A model generated the notes under the pieces. It did no database searches. It saw only the letters and a program-made list of their open reading frames with translations, and was not told the origin of the DNA. 11,088 bases of DNA from Oscillospiraceae bacterium (GTDB taxonomy: Bacteria > Bacillota_A > Clostridia > Saccharofermentanales > Saccharofermentanaceae): positions 1 through 11,088 of the forward strand of contig CADCPU010000364.1 of NCBI GenBank assembly GCA_902803365.1, in the 5' to 3' direction. Position 1 is the first letter of the stretch. Every line of letters begins with the position of its first letter. This document shows, one piece after another, positions 7,534 to 11,088 of this stretch. A program made the position numbers and the translations under genes.

Positions 7534-8457
7534 TTAATACTCATCTGAATAATCATCCGGATAGTCTTCCAAATAGTCTTCGAAGTATTCATCATCAAAG
7601 ACAGTTTCGTACGAGCCCTCATCTTCATAATACTCGTGGAGGCCCCACTCCTCATCCTGCGGATCGCCATCGACATACATCGCCCAGGCGCTTGCGATCT
7701 GAGGCTCGAGGTCTGAAAAATCCCACGACCTCGTACGTTCCTTACTGTTCGGATCGTATACCATTATACTGTTAACGTCATGACTTACAAATACGACAAA
7801 ATGACCTTTTGTCGTAAAATCGCCCTTACTCATCGATGCGATGACCGGCATACCGCCGTCCAGAGCCTCGCATATCGAGTCAAACGAGTTTTCGATAGCT
7901 GTTCCGTAAAGACCTATCTCGACTATACCGTCATCGAAAACGGACCACGCCGTACCCGTACCCGGCACCGCATAACCGTGGGAATCAAGGAAGTTTCCCA
8001 TCCAAAGCGGCGAATACTCGCTGTTTCCCGTCAGGTATATCGCAACCATCGACAGACACGTCGGGCCGCATCCGGTCAGCGCAAAATACTTATTATTGTA
8101 CTGTTCAAAGCCCCAGCGGACATCCCACTGACAAAAATACGGTATGGAATCCGTGTTTTCGAGTTCGCTGAGATCGATATCATGCTCCTTATCTGCCTCT
8201 TCCTTAAATGAGCAGACAAAATCATAGGTCTCAGGATTCCTCTTAACAAGATCTATGAGTTCTTTGGGGTATTCCTTAGTACTCAGCTTCTTCCAAAGCT
8301 GCCAGGCAGACTCTTCGGAATCGTCTTCAGTCTCTTCTGTTTGGGACGCCTGCGTGATCTCCTCATTCTCACCCGACTTATCGGCACAGGCTGAAAAGAC
8401 GGTAACTCCAAGGAGCAGCGCCGCTATACACTTTGTGATGTTAGTTTTCTTTTTCAT
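7534..8457 (-). CDS. C39-type cysteine peptidase lipoprotein with acidic Tyr-rich tail
   Basis: Predicted surface lipoprotein of 307 residues. A short signal peptide ends in the lipobox FSAC with the lipid-modified Cys at 24. A Glu/Asp/Ser/Thr-rich linker follows (25-50), then a YPKELIDLVKRNPETYDFV segment (about 63-81) often seen before this domain in Clostridia, and a Peptidase_C39_2-like papain fold from about 104 to 262. The expected active-site set is present: Gln110 (CQWD), Cys130 in GCGPTC, His219 in KGHFVVF, Asp235 in YDPNS. It therefore looks like an active thiol peptidase; the substrate is unknown. The last ~45 residues are extremely acidic and Tyr-rich (FEDYLEDYPDDYSDEY). I chose the ATG at 8457 (MKKKTN), which gives a normal signal peptide, over a TTG at 8466; its GAGG is unusually close (3 nt). 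It begins 5 nt after the phosphoesterase stop, implying translational coupling. Confidence 0.85.
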   Translation of the reverse strand: MKKKTNITKCIAALLLGVTVFSACADKSGENEEITQASQTEETEDDSEESAWQLWKKLSTKEYPKELIDLVKRNPETYDFVCSFKEEADKEHDIDLSELENTDSIPYFCQWDVRWGFEQYNNKYFALTGCGPTCLSMVAIYLTGNSEYSPLWMGNFLDSHGYAVPGTGTAWSVFDDGIVEIGLYGTAIENSFDSICEALDGGMPVIASMSKGDFTTKGHFVVFVSHDVNSIMVYDPNSKERTRSWDFSDLEPQIASAWAMYVDGDPQDEEWGLHEYYEDEGSYETVFDDEYFEDYLEDYPDDYSDEY

Positions 8458-8462
8458 GATCC

Positions 8463-9503
8463 TCAATAAACGTTCAATATGACGACTTCACTTACTGTTG
8501 CACTCTTAAACGGAACCATTCCGCTCGAGGTGCCCGAACTTACAAGGAACCAGATGCCCCCTCTTTGAGAGAGACCATACAAAGGATCCTCATCTGTTGC
8601 CATAAAGAGCAGGTTAGCCGGAAAGATCTGGCCTCCGTGAGTATGTCCGCTGATCATGAGGTCGATGTGCGCCTCATTGCGGCTCGCGAAGTATTCCGTG
8701 ATATGCGGCTTATGGTCGAGAAGGATCACCTTGCGATCCGTCGATGCCAGTCCGCTGAGACTCAGTATCTTTTTGACGGAACTGCGTCTCGGCATCTCGT
8801 AATTGTAATCCTCGTCTCTTCTTCCCACCAAAACGAAGTCGTCTCCTATCTCCACAGCCTCGTCGATAAGCGGTGTAACATTGTTACGCTTGAGCTCCGA
8901 AAGCAGCTTGGTCGTAGGGATACGCCTTCCGTCGTGGTTGCCCGTTATGTAATATGTCCCATATTTACTCTTGAGATGCGACAGCACCTCACAAGCTTCG
9001 TAAAAAGTCTTGTCACTCGTCTTCTCGTCCACAAAATCACCTGTTATCACCACGATATCAGGGTCATTCTCGTTAATGAGCTCGACCGCTTTTTCGAGTT
9101 CCTCAGGCGTAAAGAACAATCCCATATGCGTATCGGATATCTGGGCGATCTTAAGCTCCGCTCCGAGATCCACATCATATCGGGTAACTTTAACGTCCTT
9201 TCCGACATGGTAACAATAGGCAAAATAACCTGCCGTCAGAAGGACTGCGAGAATAAATGGCAAAAATCTGAGCCTGTCGATCTTATGCGTCAGCCTCAGG
9301 ATGATCTCAAAGATGACATAAAATCCCCAAAGCACCAAAAGTATCATAAAAGGTATGTAAAAATTATAGAGAGCCGTCGCCATACTGAACAAAGTCAGGA
9401 TGACACAGATGGTGACCGCTATCCTCTTATGATCCTTAAAAGTGCCAAGACAGATAAGGATACATACCGATATCATTACTAAAAGTGCAATTAAATAGTG
9501 CAA
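8463..9503 (-). CDS. Membrane-anchored metallophosphoesterase (YkuE/YaeI-like)
   Basis: Calcineurin-like phosphoesterase of 346 residues fused to an N-terminal membrane domain. About four hydrophobic segments fill residues 1-22, 27-71 and 79-99. The catalytic domain follows, with the dimetal motifs in order: SDTH at 123-126, GDF at 155-157, GNHD at 188-191, DHKPH at 263-267 and SGHTHGG at 285-291. All ligands look intact. An even number of membrane segments would put both ends on the same side; relatives such as YkuE act on envelope lipids or nucleotides, but the substrate here cannot be read from sequence. The start is a TTG at 9503 with AAAGAGG 11 nt upstream, slightly long; the next in-frame ATG (9476) would cut the first membrane helix and lacks a ribosome site. 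First gene of the operon with the C39 lipoprotein and dtd. Confidence 0.9.
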   Translation of the reverse strand: MHYLIALLVMISVCILICLGTFKDHKRIAVTICVILTLFSMATALYNFYIPFMILLVLWGFYVIFEIILRLTHKIDRLRFLPFILAVLLTAGYFAYCYHVGKDVKVTRYDVDLGAELKIAQISDTHMGLFFTPEELEKAVELINENDPDIVVITGDFVDEKTSDKTFYEACEVLSHLKSKYGTYYITGNHDGRRIPTTKLLSELKRNNVTPLIDEAVEIGDDFVLVGRRDEDYNYEMPRRSSVKKILSLSGLASTDRKVILLDHKPHITEYFASRNEAHIDLMISGHTHGGQIFPANLLFMATDEDPLYGLSQRGGIWFLVSSGTSSGMVPFKSATVSEVVILNVY

Positions 9504-9538
9504 AAAATTGTTAACCTCTTTTTGATCAAACTTCGTAC

Positions 9539-9544
9539 ATTATA
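9539..9544 (-). promoter_or_regulatory. Candidate -10 of the phosphoesterase-C39-dtd operon
   Basis: Perfect TATAAT on the minus strand, with a predicted start near 9532 and a leader of about 29 nt that contains the AAAGAGG ribosome site. No good -35 stands 16-18 bp upstream; that stretch is T-rich. A second TATAAT sits 16 bp further up (9560-9555). Confidence 0.5.
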
Positions 9545-9756
9545 CAGAAAACAAATTATAAAAAAAGGGAAAAAATGCAAGAAAGAACGCCAAGGGCAAA
9601 AACCCGAAAACCCCTGAAAATAGGAAGACCCGCACATCCGAAGGACATACAGGTCGGTTTGAGAATTGTGTTTTATCTTCCTTTTGTAAAGCCATGCTTA
9701 CGATGTAATTCTATTATGACGGCAAGTTTAAAAATACCAATTTTTAGTCAAATAGG
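9545..9756. other. Divergent intergenic region without a recognisable gene
   Basis: Spacer between the divergent phosphoesterase operon and the AraC-type gene. A plus-strand open frame starting at 9575 (after AAAAAAGGGA) overlaps the araC start and resembles no family; I do not call it. CTATTATG occurs at 9711-9718 and again at 9779-9786, the latter within the araC -10. No stable hairpin, riboswitch or RNA gene was recognised. Confidence 0.5.
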
Positions 9757-9785
9757 TTCATTTTTTGCCCGATTTTTGCTATTAT
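9757..9785 (+). promoter_or_regulatory. Extended -10 promoter placing +1 at the araC start codon
   Basis: TGCTATTAT (9777-9785) is an extended -10 with a weak TTCATT -35 at 9757-9762 and a 17-bp spacer. With a 6-nt discriminator, +1 falls on the A of the ATG at 9792. No Shine-Dalgarno lies between. Confidence 0.5.
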
Positions 9786-9791
9786 GCAGAT

Positions 9792-10688
9792 ATGAGCAAT
9801 GCAAAGAAAGATTTTATTAAATTCAGGACCATTCGCGGCATATCCGTCAACAGACATTGGGTAGCTGCGTCCTACCCGCCACACTGGCACAGTGCGGCGG
9901 AATTTACCGTTGCGCTCAAAGATGACGGCCGATACAGGGTATGTGATGAAGATATTATCCTTAATAAGGGCGATATCCTCCTTGTCTGGCCGCGTCAGGT
10001 ACACGAGACGATCAGCATTCCGCGCGAATCTTCGCTCCTCGTGCATTTTGTCCCGGGTCTTATCGAAAACAACTTGGACCTCACAACGGCGTCCCCTTTC
10101 CTTTGCGAATACCATAAGATCGATGCCAAGCAGTATCCGGAGCTTGCATCCGCCATCGGTGAGAAGCTCTTCGAGATCTGCGAATTATACGAGCACAGAT
10201 CATATTTCAGCGAATCCAGATGCAAGATCAAGGTAATGGAGATCCTTCTGATGCTCGGCGAGTTCGCCTTAAGCCAGAGAAACGACCACCTTGTCGCCAA
10301 CATCTACTCAGATTCCGCGAGAAAGCATATACAGATGGCGCTCGCTTATATCGACGAGCACTTCTCTGACGATATTTCACAGACTGACGTAGCCGAATAT
10401 ATCGGCCTCAGCCCTTACTATTTCTCCAGGATGTTCAAGAAGCACATGCAGAAGAGCATGCCTATCTACCTTGCCGAACTTCGCGTCCGCAATGCAATGA
10501 GACTTCTTACCGACACGGAGCTCTCCATCACGGAGTGCGCTTTCCATTCGGGTTTCCAATCCATCACTGCATTTAACAAGGTCTTCCGTGAGATCATCGG
10601 ATGTTCACCTCGCGAATACAGGAAGTTAAATTTCACAGAGCCCCCCAAAGACGAAACGGGGCCTGAAAACTCAGACCCCGCCAAATAA
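9792..10688 (+). CDS. AraC-family transcriptional regulator with cupin sensor domain
   Basis: DNA-binding regulator of 298 residues. The N-terminal cupin (AraC_binding-like) covers about 20-90, with PPHWHSAAEF at 29-38, a GDILLVWP turn at 60-67 and QVHET at 69-73; such domains usually sense a small ligand, often a sugar. A helical linker follows, then the double helix-turn-helix: HTH1 at about 193-222 (TDVAEYIGLSPYYFSRMFKK) and HTH2 at about 246-277 (SITECAFHSGFQSITAFNKV, then CSPREYR, the family signature). The ATG at 9792 has no ribosome site and sits 7 nt after a -10, so the mRNA may be leaderless; a TTG at 9765 is the only in-frame alternative. No carbohydrate genes are in the window; the divergent phosphoesterase operon is the nearest possible target. 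The last codons form a terminator hairpin used from the other strand. Confidence 0.92.
   Translation: MSNAKKDFIKFRTIRGISVNRHWVAASYPPHWHSAAEFTVALKDDGRYRVCDEDIILNKGDILLVWPRQVHETISIPRESSLLVHFVPGLIENNLDLTTASPFLCEYHKIDAKQYPELASAIGEKLFEICELYEHRSYFSESRCKIKVMEILLMLGEFALSQRNDHLVANIYSDSARKHIQMALAYIDEHFSDDISQTDVAEYIGLSPYYFSRMFKKHMQKSMPIYLAELRVRNAMRLLTDTELSITECAFHSGFQSITAFNKVFREIIGCSPREYRKLNFTEPPKDETGPENSDPAK
10647..10680 (-). terminator. Terminator of the DUF4214 gene, inside the araC 3' coding end
   Basis: On the minus strand CGGGGTCTGA (10680-10671) pairs with TCAGGCCCCG (10666-10657) around a GTTT loop: ten pairs with one G-U. TTTCGTCTTT follows. It lies about 36 nt past the DUF4214 stop and encodes residues 289-297 of AraC on the other strand. 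On the plus strand the downstream sequence is poor in T, so it mainly serves the minus strand. Confidence 0.75.
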
Positions 10689-10716
10689 TCTTTCAGATTG
10701 TTCGTCTGTTCCCTGA

Positions 10717-11088
10717 TCAAAGGAAAGGAAGTATCCTTGCCTCTACGCATTTTGCCGTGAACTCAGGGCTTCTCGTAAATCCGTAGACAACTTCTTCTCT
10801 GGTGTGACCTTCCTTAAGGAAGCCGATCCAGTAAGCCTTACCTTCTGCTTCGGAATCACGATCCATGAATGTCTTGTAGAGACGCTCTACATAATCATCA
10901 TCACTGAGGTTATAAGAAACCATCTCGTCACTGAGGAAGAACAATGCACCTACCTGCTCACCCGTGATATTGAAGTTAGCAAGTTCGGATGCCCAGTACT
11001 GACGGCCTTCCTCATCGTAAGTTCTGTTCATTGCCGTTGTGTACATACGCTCAACGAAACCGTATGTGAGCTCAGTAGGAGCGATAAC
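10717..11088 (-). CDS. DUF4214-repeat protein, C-terminal part, runs off window
   Basis: The last 123 residues of a protein that begins beyond the right edge; the frame is open to 11088. Two tandem copies of a DUF4214-like unit are visible. Copy one runs from FVERMY through R-x4-GRQYWASEL and TGEQVGALFFLSDE; copy two from YVERLYKTFMDRDSEAEG through KAYWIGFL, the TREEVVYGF stretch and SPEF. The shared pattern is [FY]VERLY-x-R-x-G-YW-L-T/R-V-F-S-E. DUF4214 repeats occur in bacterial surface or extracellular proteins, often beside enzymatic or adhesion domains, and their role is not defined. The N-terminal part that would reveal function is missing. The gene converges on araC with a 28-nt gap and uses the hairpin inside araC as its terminator. 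Confidence 0.8.
   Translation of the reverse strand, partial: VIAPTELTYGFVERMYTTAMNRTYDEEGRQYWASELANFNITGEQVGALFFLSDEMVSYNLSDDDYVERLYKTFMDRDSEAEGKAYWIGFLKEGHTREEVVYGFTRSPEFTAKCVEARILPFL

Noticed and set aside
8565..9482. Plus-strand open frame of 305 codons
   Set aside because: Exactly opposite the metallophosphoesterase, whose five metal motifs are intact; the antisense translation has no recognisable domain.
9575..9820. Plus-strand 81-codon frame beginning MQERTPRAKTRK after a purine-rich stretch
   Set aside because: It overlaps the araC promoter and start in another frame and shows no recognisable domain; the purine run is not a convincing ribosome site.
1..11088. CRISPR, toxin-antitoxin, phage, transposon, tRNA or riboswitch
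   Set aside because: I looked on both strands for repeat-spacer periodicity, transposase or integrase motifs, tRNA-like arms and leader structures and found none.

Overview
The window looks like a chromosomal segment from a low-to-mid-GC anaerobic Bacillota, probably class Clostridia. The evidence is a DnaE with intact PHP metal-binding motifs, AGGAGG-type ribosome sites, and families common in Clostridia: DUF4003, DUF4214, YczE, PF16962-type ABC exporters and C39 lipoproteins. I see no phage, insertion sequence, CRISPR array, tRNA or rRNA. A family-level assignment (for example Lachnospiraceae or a relative) would be a guess.

Layout. Positions 1-2999 (minus strand) hold uvrB followed 12 nt later by the first 325 codons of dnaE, which runs off the left edge. 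A TATAAT promoter with an imperfect LexA-like box precedes uvrB, so a repair gene and a DNA polymerase gene may share DNA-damage control. Divergent from it, 3180-4181 (plus) encodes a DUF4003 protein with an Ala/Ser-rich hydrophobic tail, closed by a good terminator at 4214-4245. Positions 4257-4616 (minus) hold only the C-terminal half of a YczE-type membrane protein. Its 5' end coincides with a strong hairpin that probably terminates the upstream ABC operon. That operon (4647-6979, minus) is an ABC ATPase followed by a PF16962-like membrane subunit.

Positions 7067-9503 (minus) form a tight three-gene operon: a membrane-anchored metallophosphoesterase, a C39-type cysteine peptidase lipoprotein with a very acidic, Tyr-rich tail, and the D-aminoacyl-tRNA deacylase dtd. 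A 288-nt spacer separates it from a divergent AraC-family regulator (9792-10688, plus) whose start codon sits where a promoter-proximal transcript would begin, suggesting a leaderless mRNA. The right end (10717-11088, minus) is the C-terminus of a DUF4214-repeat protein. Its best terminator hairpin lies inside the 3' coding end of the convergent araC gene.

How the genes work together. Three functional units are visible: DNA repair/replication (uvrB-dnaE), an ABC export pair of unknown substrate, and an envelope-directed phosphoesterase/peptidase pair coupled to dtd. No new defence or biosynthetic system can be claimed from the sequence. The phosphoesterase-C39-dtd operon, the uvrB-dnaE coupling and the leaderless regulator are the points most worth following up.
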